The position numbers were made by a program, and so were the translations under genes. The notes under the pieces are model-generated. The model was not told where the DNA came from. It searched no databases and saw nothing but the letters and a program-made list of their open reading frames with translations. Shown here piece by piece: positions 25,220 through 33,965 of a DNA stretch of 64,000 nucleotides; position 1 is the stretch's first letter, and every line of letters starts with the position of its first letter. Origin of the DNA: Candidatus Poribacteria bacterium (GTDB lineage: Bacteria; Poribacteria; WGA-4E; PCPOR2b); NCBI GenBank assembly GCA_022822005.1, contig JAJECO010000063.1, positions 1 through 64,000 on the forward strand, read 5' to 3'.

Positions 25220-26899
25220 CTAAAAATCCCCCGGCATCTTAAGGCTAACAGCGGTGGTAAAGAAGAGATACCGCTCGCAAAACTCTCCGATGAGTGTTAA
25301 CGAGAAGGTCACAATGCTTAACCCGATGAGTAGAACCGTATCGGAGGAGTTGGGGTCTATGTTGTGTGAGGCGTAATAGACAAGCAGGGGTAGAAGTAAG
25401 CCGCCTAACCCGCCGGTGAGAAAGCGAAGCAGCGTTACCCGATTAAGTTTTCCGACCATTAACAGTGCGGCACGCTTAAATATGGAGTAGGAATGGTCTT
25501 TCAGATAGCGAAAGATTGACGCTTCCCAAAGCATTTTCAGTGCGGATATGACTGTTAATCCGAGGCACAGCGGACCGATGGAAAACAGAAATATTTCCTT
25601 TCGTCCAGCTGAATCGATGAACAGAACGCTTACGGTTGAGGTGATCAGCGTGGTTGAGAGTCCAAGGATAGCAACCGTTGTGAAGAACTTGAACCCGCTT
25701 ATGAATTCTCTCCACAATTCCTTTCGGCAGTCTGCATAGACCAAAACGGAAAATACGACACCTAACATCCCACTCATTATCACCCCAAGACCGAGCATGA
25801 AGTGGGTATCTTCCATGCCTCCCATCCAGAATGAGGCGGCGTAAAGCACTGCGAGGATGGCGAAAAGACCAAAGACAAGGACTTCCCGGCTCAACCACGA
25901 TTTTTTCAAACCGACAACGACACGAAAGGCGTACAGCGGTCGCCCCAAATGAAACACGCTCGCTCCGAGTGCCAACAGTCCGGAACATAGCGCGACGACG
26001 GAACGTATTGGGTTCAAATAAGGTGCTACAGAGTTATTTAGAAATGTATTCAGCAACATATCCACGCAAAACGCCCCGACGGATAACTGAGTGAGCACTA
26101 GCATAATAATGAGCGGTGGATGGGCGTGTTGAGGATTAAGGTGATGGTAGTCGCTCGGTAACATGTTTCTGGGAGCGACTTGGCGTGACTTATAGGTTGT
26201 CGTTGGCAGTGTATAGTCAGAAGCCGGTGCCCCCGGAACCAGTGCCGTCGCTTGACTCTCTTCGAGGATCTTTTCTTTCTCTACCACCTTAATAGCGAGT
26301 GCTTGGGTTGGACATGCCTGTACGCACGCCGGAGCTTCGCCTTCGCTCAGCCGGTCGGCGCACATATCGCATTTTCGGACAATTCCGTGTGCCTTGTCGT
26401 ACTGGGGAACTTCGTAGGGGCATTTTAGGGTGCAATAGACGCAACCGATACACTGGTCGTCAAGATGTTTGACTATGCCTGTGATCTCATCTTTTTCATA
26501 GGCGTTGACGGGGCAGCCGTGCATGCACGCAGGCTCCACACAATGATGGCAGGCGGTCGTTACATGTTGCTGAATCGGTTTTTCTTCGGTGCCACCAAGA
26601 AGTTGTCCTACGGAACGCCATGTCTCGTTTTCGTCCAGACCGTTGAGACTGTGACATGCTGTTACGCAAGCCTTGCAGCCGCTACACCGATCTAAATCTA
26701 CTTCAAAGGCGTACTGCTGACCTTGTTTCGGCTGAGACAGCGGCATTAAATCCCTATAGTATTTTTGCTGGAGAGGGAGTTGGTGATTTTCGTGCTGCTG
26801 GGCGTATTTTTCGACCGCAGTAATTTCCCGTTGTTCCGCCAATGCACTAACGACAAGTTGTTGTAGTTCAAACTCGGATATTTTTTTCGGAGTTTTCAC
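25220..26899 (-). CDS. Fused DmsB-DmsC-like iron-sulfur and membrane-anchor subunit
   Basis: A 559-residue fusion of an electron-transfer and a membrane subunit. Residues about 60-200 hold all sixteen cysteines of four [4Fe-4S] clusters (72/75/78/82, 117/120/125/129, 150/153/156/160, 177/180/192/196), as in DmsB/NrfC proteins. From about residue 260 onward there are eight predicted membrane spans of the DmsC/NrfD anchor type (PLIIMLVLTQLSVGAF, HLGRPLYAFRV with the conserved HLGRP). It would take electrons from quinol or another membrane donor and deliver them to the nitrate reductase encoded next. The start is GTG at 26899, with GGAG eight bases upstream; it overlaps the stop of the 33-residue ORF as GTGA. 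The fusion and its place beside narB suggest an assimilatory reductase that is linked to the membrane. Confidence 0.88.
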   Translation of the reverse strand: MKTPKKISEFELQQLVVSALAEQREITAVEKYAQQHENHQLPLQQKYYRDLMPLSQPKQGQQYAFEVDLDRCSGCKACVTACHSLNGLDENETWRSVGQLLGGTEEKPIQQHVTTACHHCVEPACMHGCPVNAYEKDEITGIVKHLDDQCIGCVYCTLKCPYEVPQYDKAHGIVRKCDMCADRLSEGEAPACVQACPTQALAIKVVEKEKILEESQATALVPGAPASDYTLPTTTYKSRQVAPRNMLPSDYHHLNPQHAHPPLIIMLVLTQLSVGAFCVDMLLNTFLNNSVAPYLNPIRSVVALCSGLLALGASVFHLGRPLYAFRVVVGLKKSWLSREVLVFGLFAILAVLYAASFWMGGMEDTHFMLGLGVIMSGMLGVVFSVLVYADCRKELWREFISGFKFFTTVAILGLSTTLITSTVSVLFIDSAGRKEIFLFSIGPLCLGLTVISALKMLWEASIFRYLKDHSYSIFKRAALLMVGKLNRVTLLRFLTGGLGGLLLPLLVYYASHNIDPNSSDTVLLIGLSIVTFSLTLIGEFCERYLFFTTAVSLKMPGDF

Positions 26900-26997
26900 T
26901 GGATGTCTCCTATAAACTCAGATGGATACTGTTTACTGCGGTAGCGCACAAGCGGCTTTCCTGTAGCAGCATCCACAAGTTGCAGCTTGTACTCCAT
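26896..26997 (-). CDS. 33-residue small protein between narK and the dmsBC-like gene
   Basis: The frame MEYKLQLVDAATGKPLV followed by RYRSKQYPSEFIGDIQ starts 8 bases after the narK stop and ends in a GTGA overlap with the next gene. It fills the gap exactly. Codon composition is like its neighbours and the sequence is protein-like (beta-strand LQLVDAATGKPLVRY). No cysteine, signal or membrane segment. The arrangement suggests translational coupling: a small accessory protein of the reductase complex, or a coupling leader. I do not know a family for it. Confidence 0.6.
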   Translation of the reverse strand: MEYKLQLVDAATGKPLVRYRSKQYPSEFIGDIQ

Positions 26998-27005
26998 TGA
27001 GATCT

Positions 27006-28352
27006 TCAAACTACAGCTTCTTCCTTTAGCCTTGCCCGGTCGGCGAGCGCGGCTTCAAATGCCTTTTTCTCAGCTTCTTGAACTGCGGGCGAGAATCGGA
27101 CGAACACGCTGCAGAATGCTGCAAGCGTAACCATAACCCCAAGGTATAGCAATCCCTGTTGCGTTGTGATGTTGTCCGCACGGAAAAGGAAACCTGCGGC
27201 GACCGCTCCTGCGTTTCCTCCTGCGCCAACGAGTCCGGCTACTGCGCCTAAAGCCTTTTTGTTGATGAAAGGCACAATACCGTAGGTCGCGCCTTCCGAC
27301 ATCTGCACGAAGAAGCTGAAGACAATCATTGTGGCAACAGCGGCAGTCAAAACTCCCATCTGGGAGAAGAGTATAAGTGCGAGACCCTCGCCGAGGAGGG
27401 CGACGAATAGGAATAGAACACGCCCTCTCAACCCCATCTTTTTCGCGAACCGATCGGAAAACATACCACCCATGGTACGCGCGAAGATGTTCATCAAGCC
27501 GAACAGTCCGGCAATCAGTCCCGCTGTCTTTACGTCTAAGCCAAATCGGTCGTGATAGTAAAGCGCAGCGATATTGTTAATCGTCAATTCAACGCCGAAG
27601 CAGACTGCATAGATAATAAACAACGCCCAGACGCGGTAATCTTTAATTATGAGTATGAACGACTCGATGCCTTTTCTTTCAGTGGCAGGGAGTTCGCCCC
27701 GAGCGCGTAGCTCCTTGTAATCGCCGTCTGGCGCATCGCGTGTGACGACATAGTAAGCGATGCCGGTGAGAAACAGTGCTGCACCGGGGACAATCATTGC
27801 CAAACGCCAACCGAGAAATGTATCGACGCCCAAAGTGAGGAACGCGGTAAAAATCAGCGGCATAACCATCTGCGTCACACCACCACCTAAATTCCCCCAA
27901 CCGGCTGTTGTGGCATTTGCTGTGCCGATGACATTGGGGGCGAACATCACGGAGGTATGATACTGCGTAATGACGAATGACGCACCAATCGCACCAATCG
28001 CTAATCTGAAAAGCAGGAAACTTTCGTAACTCTTGGCGAGCCCAATCCCCATCACAGGGAGTGAGCCGATAAGCAACAGCCATGTGTACACCCGCCTTGA
28101 ACCGATCCGGTCGCAGAGCGGACCAATAAGAATCCGCACGAGCACGGTAATTGCAACTGAAGCGATGATGGTATTACCGATTTGGGCTTTGGTCAGCATC
28201 AGGTCTTCTCGGACGATTGCCATTAGGGGGGCGATTCCGAACCAGCCGAAAAAAGCTAAGAAGAATGCACCCCATGTCATGTGAAAGGCACGCATCTGTA
28301 CCGTTTTCAAACTGAATAGATTAATTCGTGTTGCCTTGTTATTGATGTCCAT
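27006..28352 (-). CDS. narK: Nitrate/nitrite MFS transporter, NarK type
   Basis: A 448-residue major-facilitator protein with about twelve membrane spans. The start region TWGAFFLAFFGWFGIAPLMAIVREDL, the loop GPLCDRIGSRR, and the nitrate-signature-like glycine-rich segments GWGNLGGGVTQ (helix 5) and AGLVGAGGNAGAVAAG (helix 11) mark it as a NarK/NrtP-type nitrate porter. It would import nitrate for reduction inside the cell, possibly with nitrite exchange. ATG at 28352 is chosen because GGAAGG precedes it; the longer frame would need a TTG start. It lies 44 bases after nirBD and directly before the 33-residue ORF in the same operon. The C-terminal 30 residues are cytoplasmic and charged. Confidence 0.92.
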   Translation of the reverse strand: MDINNKATRINLFSLKTVQMRAFHMTWGAFFLAFFGWFGIAPLMAIVREDLMLTKAQIGNTIIASVAITVLVRILIGPLCDRIGSRRVYTWLLLIGSLPVMGIGLAKSYESFLLFRLAIGAIGASFVITQYHTSVMFAPNVIGTANATTAGWGNLGGGVTQMVMPLIFTAFLTLGVDTFLGWRLAMIVPGAALFLTGIAYYVVTRDAPDGDYKELRARGELPATERKGIESFILIIKDYRVWALFIIYAVCFGVELTINNIAALYYHDRFGLDVKTAGLIAGLFGLMNIFARTMGGMFSDRFAKKMGLRGRVLFLFVALLGEGLALILFSQMGVLTAAVATMIVFSFFVQMSEGATYGIVPFINKKALGAVAGLVGAGGNAGAVAAGFLFRADNITTQQGLLYLGVMVTLAAFCSVFVRFSPAVQEAEKKAFEAALADRARLKEEAVV

Positions 28353-28396
28353 TAGGTATATTCCTTCCAATTTGAGCTTTTGTAGTCGAAGCAGTG

Positions 28397-31300
28397 CTAA
28401 GAATTCGATATATCGGATTCAGAAACATTTACACCCACTCGCTCCCTGATATAATCCAGCTGTCCATCAGGACGTTCCATCCGCAGGTAAGGCGTGGTTG
28501 GGGCTTTCGCTGCCCCTTTCTCAGGCCCTCTGGGCAACGCGCCGATATTGCAGAAGTTTTCGGTTGACAAAGTCGCATCGAGTTCATTTTGGGGTGGAAG
28601 CTCAAGGTAGACATCGTTGTCTTTGACTTTTACCGGGAAGGTGAGAACTTCGTAGTCCTCGCCGCTCAGACATGATCCCGATTTGAGGCAGAACGTCTTT
28701 TTGTGCAGTGGACAGGCGATTTTCGGCGTACCCTGTGCATCACCGATGATGCCGCGAGAGAGAACAAACGCCTTCTTGTGCGGACACATATTTTGCGTTG
28801 CGTACCACTCGCCACGAGAGGAGAAATTGAACACGGCAATCTGTGTGTTTCCATATTTAATTGCTGCGCCGCCGTCGTGGGGGAAGTCAGAAACGCTCCC
28901 GACTTTGACCCACTGTTTGTCTGGAGATTCGCGCAATGCTTTCAACTTTGCGCTTGAGGGTAAGGTTACATCTTCGATTGGAATGAGGTCCTTCTCCCAA
29001 TACTTTGGGCGTTGCTGTCCACGCTCCGAGACAAACTCGATGCCGGTTTCGGTCTCATCGGTGTTGATGAATTGTCGGAACTTATTCCGAATGTCCGGAT
29101 TCATGACCACCTCTCTCCACTCACATTTGTAGGTGTCAACGAGATGCGCCATCTGTCTCTCCAATTCATCGCAGATACCAAGTTTGTCGTGGACAATTAC
29201 GTTGCGAAGGTAATCAATGCCTCCCTCCATCTTTTCTAGCCAGACGGAGGTTCGCGTGAGCTTGTCAGCGGTCATGATGTAGAACATGATAAAGCAGTCG
29301 AGGTACTTAATGGCTGTCTCCTCATCAATGTCGCTTGCGAGTAGATCGGCGTGTCGCGGATTGGAACCACCGTTCCCGCAGACATAGAGGTTATAGCCCT
29401 GTTCGGTCGCGATCAATCCGAAATCCTTGCCCTGTGCCTCGGCGCATTCTCGGATGCAACCGGAAACAGCGGCTTTCATCTTATGTGGTGAACGAATGCC
29501 GCGGTAGCGTTCTTCGACCTGAATGGCGAACTTTACTGAGTCTTGGACAGCGTAGCGACACCATGTTGTACCGACACAACTCTTGACGGTCCGCAACGCC
29601 TTTCCGTAGGCATGACCGCTCTCGAAGCCCGCGTTGACCAGTTCTTCCCAAATGTCGGGCAGTTGGTGCAGCTGTGCGCCGAACATGTCGATGCGTTGTC
29701 CACCGGTAATCTTCGTGTAAAGCTCATATTTCTTAGCGATGGAACCGAGTGCGATGAGTTTATCGGGTGTAATTTCGCCGCCGGGGACACGTGGAATGAT
29801 AGAATAAAGACCACCACGCTGCATGTTCGCCAAGAAACGGTCATTGGTGTCCTGCAATGTTTGATGTTTGTCAAACATGATGTTCTCGTTCCACAGGCTC
29901 GCTAACATCGATGTGACGGCCGGTTTGCAAATTTCACAGCCGTTGCCATGTCCATACTCGGTGATGAGGCTGTCGAAAGTTTTGATCTGCTTAACTTTGA
30001 TAATATCGAATAGTTCCTGACGGGTGTAAGGGAAGTGTTCGCACAGATCCGTATTGATTTCTAATCCCGCTGCCTCCAATTCCTGTTTGAGTAGGTCAGT
30101 CACGAGCGGTACGCAGCCACCGCAGCCCGTGCCCGCTTTCGTGAAGCTCTTTACTTCCCCGACAGTTGTCAATTCGTTGTCACGAATTGCACAGCAGATA
30201 TCGCCCTTGCTGACGCTATTACACTGACAGACTTGTGCTTGATCGGGCATCTCCGTGGCGGATACGACGACACCGTCGCCGCTTGAACCGAGCACCAACG
30301 CCCCCGGTTCTGCTGTCAATTCGGTTTCATTCTGTGAGAGCATCATGAGGCTCCCGTAATCGGAAGCGTCACCGACCAAAATGCCGCCGACCAACTTTTT
30401 CCCGTCTGGGGTAAAGAGAAGTTTTTTGTAGATACCGCCGAAGGGATCTTCATAGGTGAGTGGTTTGGCGGTGGATTCATCCGCGGTATAGTCCCCGAAA
30501 CTGGCCACATCAACGCCCATCAGCTTGAGTTTTGTCGACAGATCGGCGCCGGTAAAGGTTCGTGCCCCATCGCCGGTCAGGCGTGCGGCGAGGATTTCTG
30601 CCATTTCATACCCCGGTGCGACGAGACCGTAAATCATCCCGCCGTGCAAGGCGACTTCACCGATAGCGTAGATGTCCGAGTCGTCGGTCTGCAAACAATC
30701 ATTTATGACGACGCCACCCCGTTCGTGGACTTCGATCCCGCACTCGCGCGCAAGTTCATCGCGGGGGCGGATGCCGGCAGAGACAATGACCATTCCAACA
30801 TCAATCGCTTCACCGCTGTTGAATACCATACCCTCAACTTTACTGTTACCGATAATCTCTTTGGTCGCTGTCTCGACATGGACATGAACGCCGAGCTCCT
30901 CAATTTTCTTGATGAGAAGATTGGAACCAGCTTCATCCACCTGTCGAGGCATCAAACCGGGCATGAATTCGACAACATGTGTTTTGAGACCAAGGTCGTA
31001 GGCAGCTTTTGCCGCTTCCAAGCCGAGCAATCCTCCACCAATAACGGCTGCCGCTTCGACCCTCTGTGCATAGTCGAGAATTCCTTGAAGATCCTCAATG
31101 GTCCTGTAGACGAAGACACCGTCTTTATCGACACCCGGAATTGGCGGCACAAAAGGATAGGAGCCGGTCGCAAGTACGACGATGTCGTAGGGGATTTCCT
31201 TCCCGTTTTCTGATCGGACGACTCGCAGCTCGCGGTCGATGGCAGTTGCTTTATCACCCACATGGAGCGAAATACCTTGCGCTTCGTACCACTGGGTGTT

Positions 31301-31522
31301 TGTGAGCATCAGTTGTTCAGGGTCACGATTCGTAAAGAATTGGGTGAGACCGACGCGGTCGTAAGCTGCACGAGGTTCTTCACAGAACGTCACAATCTGA
31401 AACTTGCGATCAACATCAAACTCGACTAACTTTTCGCAGAACCGATGTCCGACCATGCCGTTTCCGATAACAACAACTGTGTTCAGGGCGCTCGTTTTTC
31501 TGGTAAAATTTGAATCGTTCAT
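28397..31522 (-). CDS. nirB: Assimilatory nitrite reductase, NirB-NirD fusion
   Basis: A 1041-residue NAD(P)H-dependent nitrite reductase with the small subunit fused at the C-terminus. Order: FAD domain (VVVIGNGMVGHRF, residues 16-28), NAD-binding part (VIGGGLLGLEAAKAA), BFD-like [2Fe-2S] region (CQCNSVSKGDICC...GTGCGGC), and the siroheme/[4Fe-4S] reductase with KSCVGTTWCRYAV and SGCIRECAEAQ providing the four Cys. A Rieske-type NirD domain follows, with CPHK and CPLHKK ligands. It reduces nitrite to ammonium in the cytoplasm. ATG at 31522 is used; the longer frame would start inside the leader terminator. It is preceded by an ANTAR-type antitermination leader and follows nasT. Usual NirB plus NirD lengths add up to this size. 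Confidence 0.93.
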   Translation of the reverse strand: MNDSNFTRKTSALNTVVVIGNGMVGHRFCEKLVEFDVDRKFQIVTFCEEPRAAYDRVGLTQFFTNRDPEQLMLTNTQWYEAQGISLHVGDKATAIDRELRVVRSENGKEIPYDIVVLATGSYPFVPPIPGVDKDGVFVYRTIEDLQGILDYAQRVEAAAVIGGGLLGLEAAKAAYDLGLKTHVVEFMPGLMPRQVDEAGSNLLIKKIEELGVHVHVETATKEIIGNSKVEGMVFNSGEAIDVGMVIVSAGIRPRDELARECGIEVHERGGVVINDCLQTDDSDIYAIGEVALHGGMIYGLVAPGYEMAEILAARLTGDGARTFTGADLSTKLKLMGVDVASFGDYTADESTAKPLTYEDPFGGIYKKLLFTPDGKKLVGGILVGDASDYGSLMMLSQNETELTAEPGALVLGSSGDGVVVSATEMPDQAQVCQCNSVSKGDICCAIRDNELTTVGEVKSFTKAGTGCGGCVPLVTDLLKQELEAAGLEINTDLCEHFPYTRQELFDIIKVKQIKTFDSLITEYGHGNGCEICKPAVTSMLASLWNENIMFDKHQTLQDTNDRFLANMQRGGLYSIIPRVPGGEITPDKLIALGSIAKKYELYTKITGGQRIDMFGAQLHQLPDIWEELVNAGFESGHAYGKALRTVKSCVGTTWCRYAVQDSVKFAIQVEERYRGIRSPHKMKAAVSGCIRECAEAQGKDFGLIATEQGYNLYVCGNGGSNPRHADLLASDIDEETAIKYLDCFIMFYIMTADKLTRTSVWLEKMEGGIDYLRNVIVHDKLGICDELERQMAHLVDTYKCEWREVVMNPDIRNKFRQFINTDETETGIEFVSERGQQRPKYWEKDLIPIEDVTLPSSAKLKALRESPDKQWVKVGSVSDFPHDGGAAIKYGNTQIAVFNFSSRGEWYATQNMCPHKKAFVLSRGIIGDAQGTPKIACPLHKKTFCLKSGSCLSGEDYEVLTFPVKVKDNDVYLELPPQNELDATLSTENFCNIGALPRGPEKGAAKAPTTPYLRMERPDGQLDYIRERVGVNVSESDISNS

Positions 31523-31542
31523 GTTCTGTAGGATCCTTCTCC

Positions 31543-31588
31543 AAAAAAAAGCGTCCATTCGTGATCGGTTTTGGTCACAAATGGACGC
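31543..31588 (-). terminator. Leader terminator (attenuator) of nirBD
   Basis: Arms 31551-31564 and 31575-31588 pair almost perfectly, with AATGGACGC as the 3' arm on the transcript. Eight U follow (31550-31543), only about 20 bases before the nirBD start. Its 5' arm shares GGCGTCC with the upstream AAAGGC hairpin, so the two structures exclude each other. Confidence 0.88.
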
Positions 31589-31622
31589 CTTTGTCCGTTA
31601 TCCCGCCATCTTTGGCTTGGAA
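31583..31622 (-). promoter_or_regulatory. ANTAR-target RNA hairpins P1 and P2 in the nirBD leader
   Basis: P2: GGAC-AAAGGC-GTCC (31596-31583) is a perfect stem with a six-base loop having A at position 1 and G at position 4. P1: GCC-AAAGAT-GGC (31616-31605), extendable to about 31622-31601 with a small bulge, also has an A1/G4 hexaloop. Paired hexaloop hairpins with the second overlapping a terminator are the recognised target of NasT/AmiR-type ANTAR proteins. Binding would prevent terminator formation. Confidence 0.82.
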
Positions 31623-31681
31623 TCTTTAGTTTTTATCTTTACTTCATCGCGGCGGATTAGTTCGCCATTGAACGATTACGC

Positions 31682-32281
31682 CTATCTGTTTTTCAATACT
31701 TCTGTGATTGAAAGTACATCCTGGGCAACTTCTGCCATACGTTTCTTCCTGTCCATTGCCATTTTCTGTAACAACCGATACGCTTCCGCTTCCGTGCAGC
31801 CTCGCTGTTCCATAACGACTCCCTTAGCACGTTCAATAACCTTGCGTTCGGCGAGGCTCGTTTTGGTTTTTTCTAACTCTTGTGCCAACGCTTGAAACTC
31901 ACGAAAACGGGCGATGGCAGCTTCGATGATTGGCTGAATGCGTTCGGGACTGAGGCCATTGACCACATAGGCGGAAACGCCTGCCTGAGTCGCTGCATGA
32001 ATGCTTTCTGAGCGATTGTCTCGTGTAAACATGACGATTGGCACCGACTGCTTTTGGCTAATTGTTGCAACATCAGTCAGCATATGCTGACTTGGAACAT
32101 CTGCGCCAATAAGAATGACATCGGGTTTCACCGTTTCCGCCCGTGGAAGCAAATCTGTGACTGATGCAGTGTGCGCTGCTACGGTGTACTCGCTTGCTTC
32201 CAGCGCCTGAACTAGCATGTTCGCTCGCTCTGTATCGTCATCAAAAATTAGGATACGTGATAGAGAAGTCGTGTTGCTCAT
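31682..32281 (-). CDS. nasT: NasT-like ANTAR-domain antitermination regulator
   Basis: A 199-residue two-domain regulator. The N-terminal half is a receiver-like domain (RILIFDDDTERANMLVQALEAS) in which Asp61 of VILIGADVPSQ stands where the phosphoacceptor is expected, though the surroundings are atypical. The C-terminal half is a clear ANTAR RNA-binding domain: LAERKVIERAKGVVMEQRG then CTEAEAYRLLQKMAMDRKK. By family knowledge it binds tandem hexaloop hairpins and lets RNA polymerase pass a terminator. Such hairpins are seen before nirBD and before nasT itself. ATG at 32281 has AAAGG seven bases upstream; an ATG at 32305 has none. NasT is normally held inactive by the nitrate sensor NasS, which is absent here. 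Confidence 0.9.
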   Translation of the reverse strand: MSNTTSLSRILIFDDDTERANMLVQALEASEYTVAAHTASVTDLLPRAETVKPDVILIGADVPSQHMLTDVATISQKQSVPIVMFTRDNRSESIHAATQAGVSAYVVNGLSPERIQPIIEAAIARFREFQALAQELEKTKTSLAERKVIERAKGVVMEQRGCTEAEAYRLLQKMAMDRKKRMAEVAQDVLSITEVLKNR

Positions 32282-32324
32282 CCTCGAACCTTTTATCTTG
32301 TCCATTTAAAGCAACATCTCAGGT

Positions 32325-32371
32325 AAAAAAAAGCGCCCATCTGTAGGAGCACGCCCCTATCAAATGGACGC
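32325..32371 (-). terminator. Leader terminator (attenuator) of nasT
   Basis: GGCGTCCAT pairs with ATGGGCGC (arms about 32371-32364 and 32340-32333, one U-G pair), with inner pairing ATAGGGG/CTCCTA. A run of U (32332-32325) follows. It closely resembles the nirBD attenuator and lies about 45 bases upstream of the nasT start. Confidence 0.82.
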
Positions 32372-32449
32372 CTTTGTCCACAAGGAGGAACTAATGAATT
32401 ATTGTATCTCTGTAGGCGTTCAGATGTAGAGCTTTTACCTGAACGCCTA
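32365..32449 (-). promoter_or_regulatory. ANTAR-target RNA hairpins in the nasT leader
   Basis: P2: TGGAC-AAAGGC-GTCCA (32380-32365), same core and loop as in the nirBD leader, overlapping the terminator 5' arm. P1: a long stem TAGGCGTTCAG/CTGAACGCCTA (32449-32413) capped by GTA-AAAGCTC-TAC, again presenting AAAG. It begins nine bases after the amt2 stop, so it lies on read-through mRNA from amt2. Confidence 0.75.
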
Positions 32450-32457
32450 TCCATGTT

Positions 32458-33825
32458 CTAGTTAATAGAAGATATTGTAAAATCTGGATACGCACTGGAA
32501 CCGTGCTCGGCGTAATCCAATCCTTCCAGCTCTTCTTCTTCGCTAGCACGCAACCCAACAATCGTTTTGATACCGTAAAACAGAATAAAACCTGCTACCA
32601 TACACCATGCAAAAACGGCAACAACACCAATGAACTGAGCACCGAGGAACTTGAACGCTGCGCCTTTATCCGCTGCGTAGAAGATGCCTTGTTCGGTATG
32701 GAAGACCCCAAGCAAGAGCGTCCCCAAAGCGCCGCAAACGCCGTGTACAGAGATCGCGCCGACCGGATCGTCAATTCTGAGTTTTTCAATTATCAGGACC
32801 GAAAAGACGACCACAACCCCTGCGATTGCACCAATAATTACTGCAGCCACCGGTGTAACAAATGCACACGGTGCAGTGATTGCAACGAGTCCGGCAAGCG
32901 CGCCGTTGAGTGCCATGCCGGCATCGGGTTTCTTGAGTTTGAACCAGGCAGTTATCATGGCTAAAATTGCGCCCGCTGCGGCAGCGAGGTTTGTCGTTAC
33001 AGCGATTAATGCAATGGGTTTTGCATCTGCTGCCATCTGGCTGCCCGGATTAAATCCGAACCACCCAAGCCATAGGATAAAGACACCGAGTGCTGCCAGC
33101 GGCAGATTATGTCCGGGAATCGGACGAGGGTTCCCATTTGCGTCATATTTGCCGGTACGAGCACCGAGTACGATTGCGCCTGTTAAGGCGAGCCAGCCAC
33201 CCGTTGAGTGGACAACCGTTGAGCCTGCAAAATCCAACATTCCCAGACTCGACAACCAACCGCCTCCCCAGATCCAGTGTCCGACGATTGGATAGATTAA
33301 ACCGGTAATGAAAACACTATAAATCAGATAGCTTCTAAACTTTGTGCGTTCAGCCATCGCACCGGAAACAATTGTCGCTGCGGTGGCAGCGAAGACCAGT
33401 TGGAACAACCATGCAGCGAGTGTTGGGACGGAACTCCACTCCAGTGAGCTGAACCCTTTCGTCTCCCCTGAGACGAACCACCCACTCAATCCCATGAAGC
33501 CGTTACCATCACCAAACATAATTGCGAATCCAATCGCCCAGTAAGCGATAGCTCCCATCGAGAAATCCATTAGGTTTTTCATCAGGATATTGACGGCATT
33601 TTTCGCACGGGTAAATCCCGCTTCGACCATGGAGAAACCTGCCTGCATAAAGAAAACCAGAAAGGCGGCAATCAATACCCAGAGGGTGTCAGCGATATAT
33701 TTTGAAGTTTCGATTTTTTCACCTTCGACGAAGCCATCTAAGGCGAATACGTTTGTACCGAGACATAGCGTCAAGATCAGAACAATTCCTGCAATCCCGT
33801 AATTGCTCAGAAAGCTTTTTTTCAT
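32458..33825 (-). CDS. amt: Ammonium transporter Amt (copy 2), first gene of the nitrate operon
   Basis: A 455-residue Amt-family ammonium channel with an N-terminal signal-like segment (GIAGIVLILTLCLGTNVFALDG) and eleven spans. The pore histidines are in GSTVVHSTGGWLALTGA and GAISVHGVCGALGTLLLG; FFMQAGFSMVEAGFTRAKN is the family's N-terminal signature. It is clearly different in sequence from amt1 (VEAGF versus LALFYGG type), so the two are not recent duplicates. It is transcribed first, ahead of nasT and nirBD, with a sigma-54-type promoter about 140 bases upstream of the start, as expected for nitrogen-limitation control. No GlnK/GlnB gene is adjacent. Confidence 0.93.
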   Translation of the reverse strand: MKKSFLSNYGIAGIVLILTLCLGTNVFALDGFVEGEKIETSKYIADTLWVLIAAFLVFFMQAGFSMVEAGFTRAKNAVNILMKNLMDFSMGAIAYWAIGFAIMFGDGNGFMGLSGWFVSGETKGFSSLEWSSVPTLAAWLFQLVFAATAATIVSGAMAERTKFRSYLIYSVFITGLIYPIVGHWIWGGGWLSSLGMLDFAGSTVVHSTGGWLALTGAIVLGARTGKYDANGNPRPIPGHNLPLAALGVFILWLGWFGFNPGSQMAADAKPIALIAVTTNLAAAAGAILAMITAWFKLKKPDAGMALNGALAGLVAITAPCAFVTPVAAVIIGAIAGVVVVFSVLIIEKLRIDDPVGAISVHGVCGALGTLLLGVFHTEQGIFYAADKGAAFKFLGAQFIGVVAVFAWCMVAGFILFYGIKTIVGLRASEEEELEGLDYAEHGSSAYPDFTISSIN

Positions 33826-33965
33826 TTTTGTCTCCTTAGTAAGTGGGGACCTTCGTGGGCAAATTGTGAGCTACCCGTAAAGCGGAAGAAAGATTGACGA
33901 CAGGTTGTAGTTGCTTAGATTGTTTATCTTTCCGATGCCAAGAACCAAATTCTTTTGCTAATGTA

